NCBI GenBank assembly: GCA_900315585.1
Contig: OMZP01000015.1
Coordinates: 56,830 to 120,829 of the forward strand
Length of the DNA: 64,000 bases
Direction of reading: 5' to 3'
DNA from: an uncultured Eubacteriales bacterium
GTDB taxonomy: Bacteria > Bacillota > Clostridia > Christensenellales > Aristaeellaceae
A model generated the notes under the pieces. The model did no database searches. It had not been told where the DNA came from and saw only the letters and a list, made by a program, of their open reading frames with translations. Each line of letters opens with the position of its first letter. Within the stretch, counting starts at the first letter, position 1. Position numbers and translations under genes: made by a program. Shown here one piece after another: positions 36,377 to 45,369 of this stretch.

Positions 36377-38596
36377 TCAGCCCACGGACGTGGTCGCGGC
36401 CTCCTCAGCAGGCGCTTCCTCGGCGGGCGCTTCCTCAGCAACGGGAGCCTCCGCGGCGGGTGCTTCGGCTGCGGGCGCTTCAACCGGCGCGGCCGGAGCT
36501 TCCGGCGCGGCCGGAGCTTCCGGAGCGGCCGGAGCTTCCACCGGTGCTTCCGGAGCGGCCTCTTCCAGGTTCAGCTCCTGCACCACCGGCGCGGCGTCGG
36601 CCTCGGCCTCCACGTTCAGCCGCTGCTTCATGCCCTCGCTGGGCAGGAACACGTTGGCCATCTTGGCGGGCAGGCGATCGGCGATGCCCTTCATGTTCAC
36701 CACGTTGAAGATGTTCAGCACGTTCAGCACCACCACCACGAACAGCAGCACCATCACGGCGGTGAGGAAGCCCTTCAGGATGCCCAGCAGCACGTGGCCG
36801 AAGGACGCGCCCTCCTCGTCGTCATAGTCGTCGTAATCGTCGTAGTCGTCATCCTCGTCGTCGTAATCGTCGTACTCGTCCTCGTCGTCCTCGTCATAGC
36901 GGCGGTGGCGGCGGCGGGCGGGGCGCTCGTCCTCGTCCTCATCGTCGTCCTCGTCGTCTTCGTCTTCGTCGTCCTCGTCTTCCTCTTCCTCGACCTTCCG
37001 GCGACGCCCGAACAGGCCGCGGCGGGGCTTCACGTCCTCTTCGTCTTCGTCGTCCTCGTCGTCGTCCTCATCATCCTCGTCGTCCTCGTCCTCCTCGACC
37101 TTCCTGCGACGGCCGAACAGGCCCCGGCGCACGGGCTTTTCTTCCTCTTCGTCCTCGTCCTCATCCTCGTCGGAATCGGCTTCGGTCTCCTCCATGAAGG
37201 CATCCAGGTTCTGCTTGGACACGGGCTTGAACTCGCGGGTGGGCTCATCCAGGATGGCGTCGAAGTCCTCCTTGGCGGGCTCGATGGTCACGATGCCGCT
37301 GGACACGTCCTCGATCACATCGGCCTCCAGGGCGCTCTCCACCTTCTTCTCGACCTGGGTCTCTACGCTCTGGGCGGCTTCCTCCACCGCTTCCACGGCC
37401 TGGGCGGCCTCGTCGGCGACCTTCTCCTCCACCGTCTCGGTGGCGGCAGCGGCCTCGGCGGCGGCCTTTTCGGCGGCCTGACGCAGAGCCAGTTCGCGGC
37501 GCTCGCGGCGGCTCAGACCCGAGGTCTCCAAATCAGCGGCCAGCTGATTGGTCAGCTCCGCGTTCACATTGTTCAAATCGCTCATGTCCGGTTCTCCTCC
37601 AATCTCCTCCGGCTGCGCGTCGGCCAGGTCCGCCTCCACAGCGGGCGCGACCTGATCGGCGGGCGCTTCCCCGGCGTCCTCGTCCTCGTCGTCCTCGTCG
37701 TCTTCATCGTCGTCCGAGGCACCCCGGAACCGACTGAACAGTCCGCGGCGGGGCTTCACTTCCTCCGCCTCGTCCTCGTCGTCCTCATCCTCGTCCAGGT
37801 CGTCCCCGTCCTCGTAATCCTCGTCTTCGTCCTCGTCCGCCGACCGGGCGCGCTCGTCCTCGTCGATGGGCACCACGAACAGCCTCAGGAACTTCTTGAA
37901 GCCGCTGACTTCCTCGCCGTCCGCCTCCTCGGCGTCGTCCTCGTCGTCCAGGTCCTCGTCCAGGTCCTCGCTGTCTTCATCGGCGGGGCGGGCGGCGGCC
38001 TGCGGGGCGGGCCGATGGGCTTCGATGCCCTCCGCGTCCAGGTCAAAGGCCTCCGCGGCAGGAGCGTCGTCCTCCGGCGCGGCGACGGTCACGGGACGCA
38101 CGGGTGCGGCGGCTTCGACAGCCGCTTCCTCTTCATAGGCCTCGTCCCCGTAATCCTCGTCCTCGTCGGCTTCCTCCTCTTCCTCTTCACCGCCACGGCC
38201 AAGGCGCTTGCCGATGCGGCTGCGAATGCCCCTGAAGGCGTGAATGAAGGGATCGAAGGGATTGGGGTTGTCCGAGGCGTCGGCGTCCTCGCCGTCCTCG
38301 TCTTCGTAATCGCCGTCCTCCGGCGCGTCCGCGGTGTCCTCTACCACGAAATCCGCGCTGGGCGCGGGCACGGTGTCTTCAGCGTCCTGGGCAGCCTCCG
38401 CCGCCTTGACCGGCTCGACTGTGTACGACGGAACCGTTTCCGTCACGGGCGCTGCCTCAACCGCAGCCTCGGCCTCCACCGGCTCGGCCTCCTTGGGCTG
38501 GGCCTGGGCCTGGCGCTGGCTGTTCTTAAACTCCTCGTGCCTGCGGCGCAGTTCATAAAAATCCAGGGAGGGTTCCATGTCCCGTTTGTTGCTCAT
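36377..38596 (-). CDS. Large acidic repeat membrane protein, unknown function
   Basis: A 739-residue protein I cannot assign. Long runs of Asp and Glu alternate with a recurring basic block, KPRRGLFSRFRG and twice RRGLFGRRRKVEE. A helical Ala/Glu-rich stretch lies mid-protein (REGion around EKAAAEAAAATETVEEKVAD). Near residue 600-630 is one strongly hydrophobic segment (FLTAVMVLLFVVVVLNVLNI). The tail after it is Ala/Pro/Glu-rich, with EAPAAPEAP-type repeats like wall-spanning linkers. Predicted topology: acidic disordered domain in the cytosol, tail outside. ATG 38596 follows AGAGGCGG. It has a strong promoter and is divergent from two Pro-rich protein genes. Confidence 0.75.
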   Translation of the reverse strand: MSNKRDMEPSLDFYELRRRHEEFKNSQRQAQAQPKEAEPVEAEAAVEAAPVTETVPSYTVEPVKAAEAAQDAEDTVPAPSADFVVEDTADAPEDGDYEDEDGEDADASDNPNPFDPFIHAFRGIRSRIGKRLGRGGEEEEEEADEDEDYGDEAYEEEAAVEAAAPVRPVTVAAPEDDAPAAEAFDLDAEGIEAHRPAPQAAARPADEDSEDLDEDLDDEDDAEEADGEEVSGFKKFLRLFVVPIDEDERARSADEDEDEDYEDGDDLDEDEDDEDEAEEVKPRRGLFSRFRGASDDDEDDEDDEDEDAGEAPADQVAPAVEADLADAQPEEIGGEPDMSDLNNVNAELTNQLAADLETSGLSRRERRELALRQAAEKAAAEAAAATETVEEKVADEAAQAVEAVEEAAQSVETQVEKKVESALEADVIEDVSSGIVTIEPAKEDFDAILDEPTREFKPVSKQNLDAFMEETEADSDEDEDEDEEEEKPVRRGLFGRRRKVEEDEDDEDDEDDDEDDEDEEDVKPRRGLFGRRRKVEEEEDEDDEDEDDEDDDEDEDERPARRRHRRYDEDDEDEYDDYDDEDDDYDDYDDYDDEEGASFGHVLLGILKGFLTAVMVLLFVVVVLNVLNIFNVVNMKGIADRLPAKMANVFLPSEGMKQRLNVEAEADAAPVVQELNLEEAAPEAPVEAPAAPEAPAAPEAPAAPVEAPAAEAPAAEAPVAEEAPAEEAPAEEAATTSVG

Positions 38597-38656
38597 AGCG
38601 TTACCGCCTCTCATCCATGCCTGTAAAGGGTATTCCGGGCATAACTATACGGTTCT

Positions 38657-38685
38657 ATTATATCGAAGAAAGCTGTCCGTGGCAA
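38657..38685 (-). promoter_or_regulatory. Promoter of the acidic protein gene
   Basis: Minus strand TTGCCA (38685-38680), 17-base spacer, TATAAT (38662-38657). Confidence 0.85.
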
Positions 38686-38732
38686 GAGGCGGGCCGCAGA
38701 TGACCAAAAATATTTACGAACGGCCCCGGAAA

Positions 38733-38762
38733 TGGTCATCGCCGTCGGATTTTGCATACAAT
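38733..38762 (+). promoter_or_regulatory. Possible promoter of the Pro-rich genes
   Basis: TGGTCA (38733-38738), 18-base spacer, TACAAT (38757-38762), back to back with the promoter of the acidic protein. Confidence 0.45.
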
Positions 38763-38794
38763 TAAATCGAATTTCAAGCCAGGAGGCGGTTTTT

Positions 38795-39130
38795 ATGAGC
38801 CATCCCAGGGAGTTGTTGAAGCGCGCACGCACGCAGCAGGCCCGCCGCACCCCGCCGGAGCCCACCCGCGTCCCCGCGCCCGCGCCGGTGGCACAAGTCG
38901 CGCCGACGGCACCAACAGCGCCGGTCGCACCGGTCGCACCGGTCGCACCGGTCGCACCGGTCGCACCGGTCGCACCGGTCACATCGGTAACGCCGATTGC
39001 ACCGCAACCCTCGGTCATACCCGCCGATCCCCCGCGGCCCGCGCCCGTCCCCCGCCCCGCGGGCCACGCCCTGTATTCCGAGCTCATGCGCAGCCACGAC
39101 CGGATGGGGACGCGGCATCTGAAGCGTTGA
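38795..39130 (+). CDS. Small Ala-Pro-Val repeat protein
   Basis: A 111-residue protein of unknown function. A basic N-terminus (SHPRELLKRARTQQARR) is followed by a tract of tandem APV units encoded by a 9-base DNA repeat (GCACCGGTC, about 38921-38985). The C-terminus is short and conserved-looking (GHALYSELMRSHDRMGTRH). AGGAGG lies 8-9 bases before ATG 38795. There is no signal peptide. The APV tract would form an extended polyproline-like rod. It is followed by the 353-residue Pro/Glu-repeat protein, likely in the same transcript. Confidence 0.65.
   Translation: MSHPRELLKRARTQQARRTPPEPTRVPAPAPVAQVAPTAPTAPVAPVAPVAPVAPVAPVAPVTSVTPIAPQPSVIPADPPRPAPVPRPAGHALYSELMRSHDRMGTRHLKR
38921..38990 (+). 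repeat. 9-bp tandem repeat inside a coding region
   Basis: About seven copies of CCGGTCGCA, each encoding part of an Ala-Pro-Val unit. The multiple-of-three period means copy-number change would lengthen the protein without a frameshift. Confidence 0.9.
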
Positions 39131-39204
39131 TTGGCAGCGTTTGGGGAGAGCTCCCGGCATATCCGCACCGAGCGCGTCATACCCATGACCGAGGAGGGAT
39201 GGTC

Positions 39205-40266
39205 ATGATCAAAAACGACTATCGTCGCGCGTTCATCATGCTCCGGCCCGCGGCGGCGGGCTACGGCGGCCACGCGCGGCTGGAGCGCCGGACGCTCACC
39301 GGCAGCCTGTACTTCATCGTCACCGCCCCGGAAGGGGACGGACCGCTGGCGGCGGCGCTGGTGGGTCGGCAGGGGGGCGACTACTACGCCGCCGTGCTGG
39401 GCGAGTTCACGCGGGACCGGCGGGGCCAGCTGACCCTGGCCGTGCCGTTCGACCCCCGCGCCATCGACGGTCGGCCCCTGGAGGCTTACTGGTGGGTGGC
39501 CGTGGCCGACGCAGCCAGCGGCGAGACGGTGCTCACCGGCAACGTGGACGGCTCCCGCGAGGTGGACCCCGCGGCACTGGAGCGGGCGGTGCGCGCGGCG
39601 CTGATCCCGGCCCGCGACGCGCCCGCGGCGGACCTGCCGGAGCCGGGCGAGCCGGAGCCCGCTGAGATGGAGAGCGACGTGAAGATCTACCGAAGCAGCC
39701 GAAACCGCGCCGCCGAGGCCGTCCCGGCCAACGCGGAGGTCGCTCCCCCGCCCGTGCCGGAGAATGTGCCGACGGAGATCGCGCCCGCGCCCCTGCCAAC
39801 CCCGGAGGAGGTGCTGGCGGAAATCGCGCCCACGCCGCTGCCAAGCCCGGAGGAAGTGCTGGCGGAGGTCGCGCCCACGCCGCTGCCCAGCCCGGAGGAG
39901 GTTTTGGCGGAGGTCCGGGAAGGCCAGTGCGAACCGCCCCAGTCCGTCGCCCCGCCCCAGTCCGCCGCCCAAGCCCTGGGGCTGGACATCACGACCCCCT
40001 GGATCGAACCGGCGGAGCCCCTCAGGCGGCTGTTCGCCACCCAGGCCCCGGCGGAATCGCCGCTGGCGGCGGAGGGCTTCGTCTACGTCGCAACGGTGCT
40101 GCCCCAGGGCGGCGACTGCCTCACCGGGCTTCGGGCCGCGGGCGGGCGGATCACCGGCATTCGCTACGCCCTCCCCGGCGCCTACGCCCCCGAACCCCCG
40201 GCGGGCCTGGAGGACTACGCCTGGAACGACGCGGGCTATTGGGTCCTTGACATCGGCGTGAGCTGA
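39205..40266 (+). CDS. Two-domain protein with Pro/Glu repeat linker, unknown
   Basis: A 353-residue protein I do not recognise. The N-terminal domain (about 1-135) is beta-rich: RRAFIMLRPAAAGYGGHARL, GSLYFIVTAPEGDGPLAAAL, PLEAYWWVAVADAASGETVL. A linker holds three 15-residue repeats of the form PEEVLAEVAPTPLPS (45-base DNA repeats, about 39785-39915). The C-terminal domain (about 270-353) has a strand pattern EGFVYVATVLPQGGDCLTGL and ends GYWVLDIGVS. ATG 39205 is 6 bases after GAGGAGGG; ATG 39199 overlaps that site. It has no signal peptide. It follows the APV protein, divergent from the acidic protein. Confidence 0.7.
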   Translation: MIKNDYRRAFIMLRPAAAGYGGHARLERRTLTGSLYFIVTAPEGDGPLAAALVGRQGGDYYAAVLGEFTRDRRGQLTLAVPFDPRAIDGRPLEAYWWVAVADAASGETVLTGNVDGSREVDPAALERAVRAALIPARDAPAADLPEPGEPEPAEMESDVKIYRSSRNRAAEAVPANAEVAPPPVPENVPTEIAPAPLPTPEEVLAEIAPTPLPSPEEVLAEVAPTPLPSPEEVLAEVREGQCEPPQSVAPPQSAAQALGLDITTPWIEPAEPLRRLFATQAPAESPLAAEGFVYVATVLPQGGDCLTGLRAAGGRITGIRYALPGAYAPEPPAGLEDYAWNDAGYWVLDIGVS

Positions 40267-40309
40267 GCAGGTTTTACAATTATGTGAGCTGAGCAGATTT
40301 TACAATTAT
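40258..40309. repeat. 26-bp tandem duplication over a stop codon
   Basis: Two head-to-tail copies of a 26-base unit beginning GTGAGCTGAGCAGRTTTTAC (40258-40283 and 40284-40309), differing at one base. The first copy contains the last sense codons and stop of the upstream gene. Confidence 0.9.
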
Positions 40310-40397
40310 GTGTTGAAACCCCCGCCAAAATCTGCTAACCTTTATAGGAAACGGGCGGTTTTGCCCCAAATCTACAGTATAAAGAGGGTTAGCGGAT

Positions 40398-41777
40398 ATG
40401 GCGAAACTGACAATGGACAAGCTGGTCGCGCTGTGCAAGAACCGCGGCTACATCTTCGCGGGCTCCGAGATCTACGGCGGTCTGGCGAACACCTGGGACT
40501 ACGGCCCCCTGGGCGTGGAGTTCAAGAACAACGTGAAGAAGGCCTGGTGGCGCAAGTTCGTGCAGGAGAGTCCCTACAACACGGGTCTGGACTGCGCGAT
40601 CCTGATGAACCGCGAGGTGTGGGTGGCCTCCGGCCACGTGGGCGGCTTCAACGACCCGCTGATGGACTGCCGCGCCTGCAAGGCCCGCTTCCGCGCCGAC
40701 AAGCTCATCGAGGACTTCACCCACGGCGAGGAGACCGGCGACGGCTGGACCAACGGCGAGCTGGAGAGCTTCATCGCCGAGCATGACATCGTCTGCCCCG
40801 TCTGCGGCAAGAAGGAGTTCACCGGCATCCGCCAGTTCAACCTGATGTTCAAGACCTTCCAGGGCGTGAACGAGGATTCCGCCGCGGAGATCTACCTGCG
40901 CCCGGAGACGGCTCAGGGCATCTTCGTGAACTTCCAGAACGCCATGCGCACCACCCGCAAGAAGCTGCCCGCGGGCATCGCCCAGATCGGCAAGAGCTTC
41001 CGCAACGAGATCACCCCCGGCAACTTCATCTTCCGCGTGCGCGAGTTCGAGCAGATGGAGCTGGAGTTCTTCTGCAAGCCCGGCGAGGACCTGGAGTGGT
41101 TCAACTACTGGCGCACCTTCTGCAAGAACTGGCTGCTTTCCCTGGGCATCAAGGAGGAGAGCCTGCGCCTGCGCGACCACGAGCCGGAGAAGCTGGCCTT
41201 CTATTCCAAGGCCACCACGGACTTCGAGTTCCTGTTCCCCTTCGGCTGGGGCGAGCTCTGGGGCATCGCGGATCGCACGGATTACGACCTCAAGCAGCAC
41301 CAGGAGCACTCCGGTAAGTCCATGGAGTACCTGGACCCCACCACCAATGAGAAGTTCATCCCCTACTGCGTGGAGCCCTCCCTGGGCGTGGACCGCGCCG
41401 TGCTGGCCTTCCTGTGCAACGCCTACGACGAGGAGGAGCTGGAGGGCGGCGACACCCGTGTGGTGCTGCACCTGCACCCGGCGCTGGCGCCCTACAAGGT
41501 GAGCGTCATGCCGCTTCAGAAGAACAAGCTGGGCGACCAGGCCCGGGAGCTCTACGCCCAGCTTTCCAAGAAGTTCATGTGCGACTACGACGAGACCGGC
41601 TCCATCGGCAAGCGGTATCGCCGCGCCGACGAGGCGGGCATCCCCTACTGCATCTGCGTGGACTTTGACACCGCCGAGACCGGCAACGTCACCGTCCGTG
41701 ACCGCGACACCATGCAGCAGGAGATCGTCGCCATCAAGGACCTGCCCGCCTGGCTGGAGGAGAAGTGCGACTTCTAA
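40398..41777 (+). CDS. glyS: Glycine--tRNA ligase, single-chain type
   Basis: Charges tRNA-Gly. This is the homodimeric (archaeal/eukaryotic-like) class II form used by many Bacillota (also called glyQS), 459 residues, and not the alpha2-beta2 GlyQ/GlyS form. Motifs: [25 protein letters not shown] start, [11 protein letters not shown], a zinc-site-like [11 protein letters not shown] and [43 protein letters not shown], and [13 protein letters not shown]. An anticodon-binding domain closes the protein. GAGGG precedes ATG 40398. The 131-base leader did not show a T-box to me. A strong terminator follows. Confidence 0.97.
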   Translation: MAKLTMDKLVALCKNRGYIFAGSEIYGGLANTWDYGPLGVEFKNNVKKAWWRKFVQESPYNTGLDCAILMNREVWVASGHVGGFNDPLMDCRACKARFRADKLIEDFTHGEETGDGWTNGELESFIAEHDIVCPVCGKKEFTGIRQFNLMFKTFQGVNEDSAAEIYLRPETAQGIFVNFQNAMRTTRKKLPAGIAQIGKSFRNEITPGNFIFRVREFEQMELEFFCKPGEDLEWFNYWRTFCKNWLLSLGIKEESLRLRDHEPEKLAFYSKATTDFEFLFPFGWGELWGIADRTDYDLKQHQEHSGKSMEYLDPTTNEKFIPYCVEPSLGVDRAVLAFLCNAYDEEELEGGDTRVVLHLHPALAPYKVSVMPLQKNKLGDQARELYAQLSKKFMCDYDETGSIGKRYRRADEAGIPYCICVDFDTAETGNVTVRDRDTMQQEIVAIKDLPAWLEEKCDF

Positions 41778-41793
41778 ACCGGAAGGGCAGATG

Positions 41794-41823
41794 AAACGGA
41801 CGGCATTTATGCCGTCCGTTTTT
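41794..41823 (+). terminator. Intrinsic terminator of glyS
   Basis: ACGGACGGCAT-TT-ATGCCGTCCGT stem followed by TTTT. Confidence 0.92.
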
Positions 41824-41850
41824 CATTGGAAAACCGGATTGCCGCGTCAG

Positions 41851-42309
41851 CTACTGCATCTCCCAACGCCGGTACCCGGCCATGATCTCCGCCACCGTCA
41901 GCATGTAGTCCGAATCGTCCTGGGGCGTGAACAGGAAGGTGAACACCTCGCTGCCCAGCAGCGTGGAACAGCCGGAGGCGTTTAACTCCGGCACGATGAA
42001 GGCCGCGAAGCTCTGGCCGTCCAGCTCCAGCGGGCTGGTCCTGCCCCAGTCCTCCCGGGCGTCGATGGCCGCGCGCAGGGCGTCAAAGTCCCCGAACACC
42101 GAGGGCTGGGTCAGGATGTACATATAATGGCCCGCGCCGTCGCCCAGGGCATAGCGGATCGTCTCGTCCTCCACCGGATAGCTGACCCAGCCCTCCGGCA
42201 GCGACAGCGAGAAGCCCTCGTCAAAGCGCAGGGTGAAGGCGCCGCCTTCGGCCAGAACACAGGGCATCATCAGGCAGATGAACAGCAGAATGACCAGCAC
42301 TCTTTTCAT
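41851..42309 (-). CDS. Small secreted protein, unknown
   Basis: A 152-residue protein with a clear Sec signal peptide (MKRVLVILLFICLMMPCVLA, cleavage probably after the VLA). The mature part is acidic, about 130 residues, beginning GGAFTLRFDEGFSLSLPEGW. That layout resembles small lipoprotein-like or PsbP/Mog1-type beta domains, a resemblance in style only. There is a Cys in the signal region (PCVLA), but it does not fit a lipobox. GGAGG lies 8-9 bases upstream of ATG 42309. It is convergent with glyS. Function unknown. Confidence 0.72.
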   Translation of the reverse strand: MKRVLVILLFICLMMPCVLAEGGAFTLRFDEGFSLSLPEGWVSYPVEDETIRYALGDGAGHYMYILTQPSVFGDFDALRAAIDAREDWGRTSPLELDGQSFAAFIVPELNASGCSTLLGSEVFTFLFTPQDDSDYMLTVAEIMAGYRRWEMQ

Positions 42310-42351
42310 ATTTTCACCTCCGGAAGCGTTCAAAGAACAGCGTAGACCATG

Positions 42352-42396
42352 CCTCCCTGCCGCAGCGGAGAGGCGCCTGCGCAGCAGGCGATGGGG
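42352..42396. repeat. RepH fragment
   Basis: CCTCCCTGCCGCAGCGGAGAGG and GCCTGCGCAGCAGGC hairpins, matching the element at 24555-24658. Confidence 0.65.
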
Positions 42397-42487
42397 AAGC
42401 TTTTTTTCATTATATCATACTCGCTCAACCAACACAAACGACAAATCCGTGTCAGGGCTGTGGCGCCCTGTTAATGATTATTTATTC

Positions 42488-42515
42488 TGTACAATTCTCC
42501 TTTATGTGCTATAAT
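42488..42515 (+). promoter_or_regulatory. Promoter of the DUF3592 gene
   Basis: Extended -10 TGCTATAAT (42507-42515) with a -35-like TGTACA (42488-42493). Confidence 0.65.
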
Positions 42516-42546
42516 AGTAGTATCGTAAACAATGGAGGCATGAGCC

Positions 42547-42999
42547 ATGACCGACACCGGCATGTTCACCCTGATCTTCACCGGCATCTGGTGCCTGGTG
42601 GGCGCTGTGTTCCTGGCCGTGGGCTTCGGCCTGCGCCGCAGCTTTCTCCGCAAGGAGGAGCGGCTCCGGGCCCGGACCGAGGGCACCGTCACCGAGGTGG
42701 TGCGCCGGGTGAATTCCTCCTCCAGCGGCAGCAGCGCGGCCTTTTATCCCATCGTGGACTTCGATGCCAACGGGCGGCGCGTCTCCCTGGAGTGCACCGA
42801 CGGCGGCGGCCGGAAGACCTTCTTTGAGGGCCAGACCGTGGGGGTGCTCTACGACCCGGACGACCCCGCCTGCTTCCGGCTGGAGGGCCGGGAGACGCTG
42901 AACCTGCTGGGCAGGGTCTTCCTGGGCGTGGGCCTCGCCTGCATCGCCATCGGGCTGATCGTGGGGCTGGGGGTCAATATGTGGTCGAAGGGCAACTGA
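42547..42999 (+). CDS. DUF3592 family membrane protein
   Basis: A 150-residue protein with two membrane helices, at residues about 6-27 (FTLIFTGIWCLVGAVFLAVG) and 117-142 (LLGRVFLGVGLACIAIGLIV). The soluble beta domain between them carries the DUF3592 features RTEGTVTEVVRR, AFYPIVDFDANGR and the GVLYDPDDPACFRLE motif. Function of the family is unknown. GGAGG lies 7-8 bases upstream of ATG 42547. It has its own promoter. The spacer to proB carries a RepI palindrome. Confidence 0.85.
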   Translation: MTDTGMFTLIFTGIWCLVGAVFLAVGFGLRRSFLRKEERLRARTEGTVTEVVRRVNSSSSGSSAAFYPIVDFDANGRRVSLECTDGGGRKTFFEGQTVGVLYDPDDPACFRLEGRETLNLLGRVFLGVGLACIAIGLIVGLGVNMWSKGN

Positions 43000-43010
43000 C
43001 TTAATGGCCC

Positions 43011-43074
43011 GTAGGGACAGCATTCATGCTGTCCGCAGTATTCCGGACGCCATGAATGGCGTCCCTGCGGCGGG
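43011..43074. repeat. RepI palindrome
   Basis: GTAGGGACAGCATTCATGCT followed by CATGAATGGCGTCCCTGCGG. The two ATTCATG hairpins and GGGAC/GTCCC ends form an imperfect palindrome before proB. Confidence 0.7.
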
Positions 43075-43106
43075 GTTTCCCGCACGTCGTAACACGAGGT
43101 GATATT

Positions 43107-43883
43107 ATGCGAATCGTCGTCAAGGTGGGCACGTCCACCCTCGCCCACGCCACCGGGCGCATGAACATCCGCCGGGTGGAGGCGCTGTGCAAGGTGCTCT
43201 CCGACGTGAAAAACGCCGGCCACGAGGTGATCTTGGTGTCCTCCGGCGCCATCGGCATGGGCGTGGGCAAGCTGTCCCTGTCCCAGCGGCCCTCGGACAT
43301 CCCCACCAAGCAGGCCGCCGCCGCCGTGGGCCAGTGCGAGCTGATGTACACCTACGACCGGCTGTTCTCCGAGTACAACCACACCGTGGCGCAGCTGCTG
43401 GTGACCGGCAGCGACGTGGAGGACGAGGGCCGCAGGAGCCACTTCCACAACACGCTGTTCCGGCTGCTGGAGCTGGGCGCGCTGCCCGTCATCAACGAGA
43501 ACGACACCATCGCCACCGACGAGATCGTCATCGGCGACAACGACACCCTGAGCGCCATCGTAGCCGCCACGGTGGAGGCGGATCTGCTGGTGCTGCTCTC
43601 GGACATCGAGGGTCTCTACACCGCCGACCCCCGCACCGACCCCAACGCCCGGCTGATCGAGGTGGTCTCCGCCATCACGCCGGAGATCGAGGCCCTGGCC
43701 GGGGGCAACGGCACCGCCCTGGGCACCGGCGGCATGGTCACGAAACTGCGCGCCGCCCGCATCGCCGCGGGCAAGGGCATCGACATGGTGATCGCCAACG
43801 GTGCCCGCCCGGAGCTGATCTACGACATCCTGGAGGGCAAGCGCGTTGGCACGCGGTTCATCGGCGTGAGAAGCTACGAATAA
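43107..43883 (+). CDS. proB: Glutamate 5-kinase, PUA-less form
   Basis: First step of proline synthesis: ATP-dependent phosphorylation of glutamate. The 258-residue protein has the amino-acid-kinase fold: VVKVGTSTLAH, VSSGAIGMGVGKL, the glutamate-binding NENDTIATDEIVIGDND, and LLSDIEGLYTADPR with GTGGMVTKLRAARIA. It ends right after the kinase domain; the C-terminal PUA domain of E. coli ProB is absent, as in several Bacillota. GAGGTG precedes ATG 43107. proA follows 29 bases later. Confidence 0.95.
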   Translation: MRIVVKVGTSTLAHATGRMNIRRVEALCKVLSDVKNAGHEVILVSSGAIGMGVGKLSLSQRPSDIPTKQAAAAVGQCELMYTYDRLFSEYNHTVAQLLVTGSDVEDEGRRSHFHNTLFRLLELGALPVINENDTIATDEIVIGDNDTLSAIVAATVEADLLVLLSDIEGLYTADPRTDPNARLIEVVSAITPEIEALAGGNGTALGTGGMVTKLRAARIAAGKGIDMVIANGARPELIYDILEGKRVGTRFIGVRSYE

Positions 43884-43912
43884 GCAATCATTAAGCAGAC
43901 GGAGGTTTTACC

Positions 43913-45169
43913 ATGACCACCCATGAAATCCTGAAGTCGGCCCGGGCCGCATGGCCAGCCCTGCGGGCGGCGGACACCGAGAAGAAGAACGCGGCACTGA
44001 ACGCCATGGCGGACGCGCTGATCGCGCGGCAGGACGAGATCCTGGCTGCCAACGCCGTGGACATGGCCGCCGCGCAGGGGCACATCAGCGAGGTCATGCT
44101 GGATCGGCTGAAGCTGACGGCGGCGCGCATTTCGGGCATGGCCCAGGGCATCCGCGAGGTGGCGGCGCTACCGGACCCGGTGGGGGCCGTCATCAGCCGG
44201 GTGGAGCGGCCCAACGGCCTGGTCATCGAGCGCACCCGCGTAGCCATGGGCGTGATCGCCATCATCTACGAGAGCCGCCCGAACGTCACCAGCGACGCCG
44301 CGGCCCTGACATTGAAGGCCGGGAGCGCCTGCGTGCTCCGCGGCGGCAAGGAGGCGTTCAACAGCGCCCTGGCCATCGTGGCGGCGCTGCAATCCGGGCT
44401 GGAGCAGGTCGGCCTGCCCGCGGAGCTGGTGCAGCTGGTGCGGGACACCACCCGCCAGAGCGCCACGGACCTGATGACCGCCGTGGGCCTGGTGGACCTG
44501 CTGATCCCCCGGGGCGGCGCGGGGCTGATCCGCGCCGTGACGGAGAACGCCAAGGTACCCTGCATCCAGACCGGCACCGGCATCTGCCACGTGTACGTGG
44601 ACGCCGCCGCCGATTTGGACATGGCGCTGAACATCATCGACAACGCCAAGACCAGCCGTCCTTCGGTGTGCAACGCCGAGGAGGTGCTGCTGGTACACGA
44701 GGCCGTGGCCGCGGCATTCCTGCCCCGGCTGCGGGCGCGGCTGGTGGACGCGCGGGCTGAAAAGGGCCTGCCGCCCGTGGAGCTGCGTCTGGATGCGCGG
44801 GCCGCGCGGATCATCCCCGGCACCCCCGCGGGCGAGAGGGACTTCGACACCGAGTTCCTGGACTACATCCTGGCCGTGGGCATCGTGGGCGGCGTGGACG
44901 AGGCCGTGGCCCACATCGCCAAGCACTCCACCGGCCACAGCGAGGCCATCGTCTCCCGGGACCCCGACGCCCTCCGCGCCTTCGAGCAGGGCGTGGACAG
45001 CGCGGCGGTGTACCTGAACTGCTCCACCCGCTTCACCGACGGCGGCGAGTTCGGCCTGGGCTGCGAGATGGGCATTTCCACCCAGAAGCTCCACGCCCGC
45101 GGCCCCATGGGGCTGGAGGAGCTGACCACCTACAAGTACGTCGTCCGGGGCGACGGGCAGGTGCGGTAA
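43913..45169 (+). CDS. proA: Gamma-glutamyl phosphate reductase
   Basis: NADPH-dependent reduction of glutamyl phosphate to glutamate semialdehyde, second step of proline synthesis. The 418-residue aldehyde-dehydrogenase-fold protein has [46 protein letters not shown], and the catalytic-Cys region [17 protein letters not shown]. The late STHSEAI-type stretch ([13 protein letters not shown]) is also present. GGAGG precedes ATG 43913. It forms a two-gene operon with proB; proC is elsewhere. Confidence 0.97.
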   Translation: MTTHEILKSARAAWPALRAADTEKKNAALNAMADALIARQDEILAANAVDMAAAQGHISEVMLDRLKLTAARISGMAQGIREVAALPDPVGAVISRVERPNGLVIERTRVAMGVIAIIYESRPNVTSDAAALTLKAGSACVLRGGKEAFNSALAIVAALQSGLEQVGLPAELVQLVRDTTRQSATDLMTAVGLVDLLIPRGGAGLIRAVTENAKVPCIQTGTGICHVYVDAAADLDMALNIIDNAKTSRPSVCNAEEVLLVHEAVAAAFLPRLRARLVDARAEKGLPPVELRLDARAARIIPGTPAGERDFDTEFLDYILAVGIVGGVDEAVAHIAKHSTGHSEAIVSRDPDALRAFEQGVDSAAVYLNCSTRFTDGGEFGLGCEMGISTQKLHARGPMGLEELTTYKYVVRGDGQVR

Positions 45170-45180
45170 ACTGTCCGAAA

Positions 45181-45322
45181 CAGCCTTCCCCTCTGGGGAA
45201 GGTGCCCGAGCATAGCGAGGGCGGATGAGGTCGAATTTGTCCATCATTCCGCAACACCACATCGACCTCATCCGTCATCGGCTTGCGCCGATGCCACCTT
45301 CCCCAGAGGGGAAGGCAAAAAA
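45181..45322. repeat. RepA element
   Basis: Left arm CCTTCCCCTCTGGGGAAGG..GGATGAGGTCGA, right arm TCGACCTCATCCG..CCTTCCCCAGAGGGGAAGG. The core is shorter than in other copies. Confidence 0.85.
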
Positions 45323-45352
45323 ACCAGAGCCGCTTCCTTTCGGAAGCGGCTC
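45317..45352 (-). terminator. Terminator of the repeat-protein gene
   Basis: On the minus strand GAGCCGCTTCC-GAAA-GGAAGCGGCTC is followed by a T7 run; it abuts the RepA element. Confidence 0.88.
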
Positions 45353-45369
45353 CGCTGTTCATTATCGCA

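Noticed and set aside
38752..39198. Upstream extension of the 353-residue protein through the APV gene in another frame
   Set aside because: The extension overlaps the better-supported APV protein, and GAGGAGGG marks the start at 39205.
40310..40397. T-box leader for glyS or proS
   Set aside because: The gaps are too short or lack the T-box consensus (AARGGTGGNACCGCG-like). The proS gap is only 62 bases.
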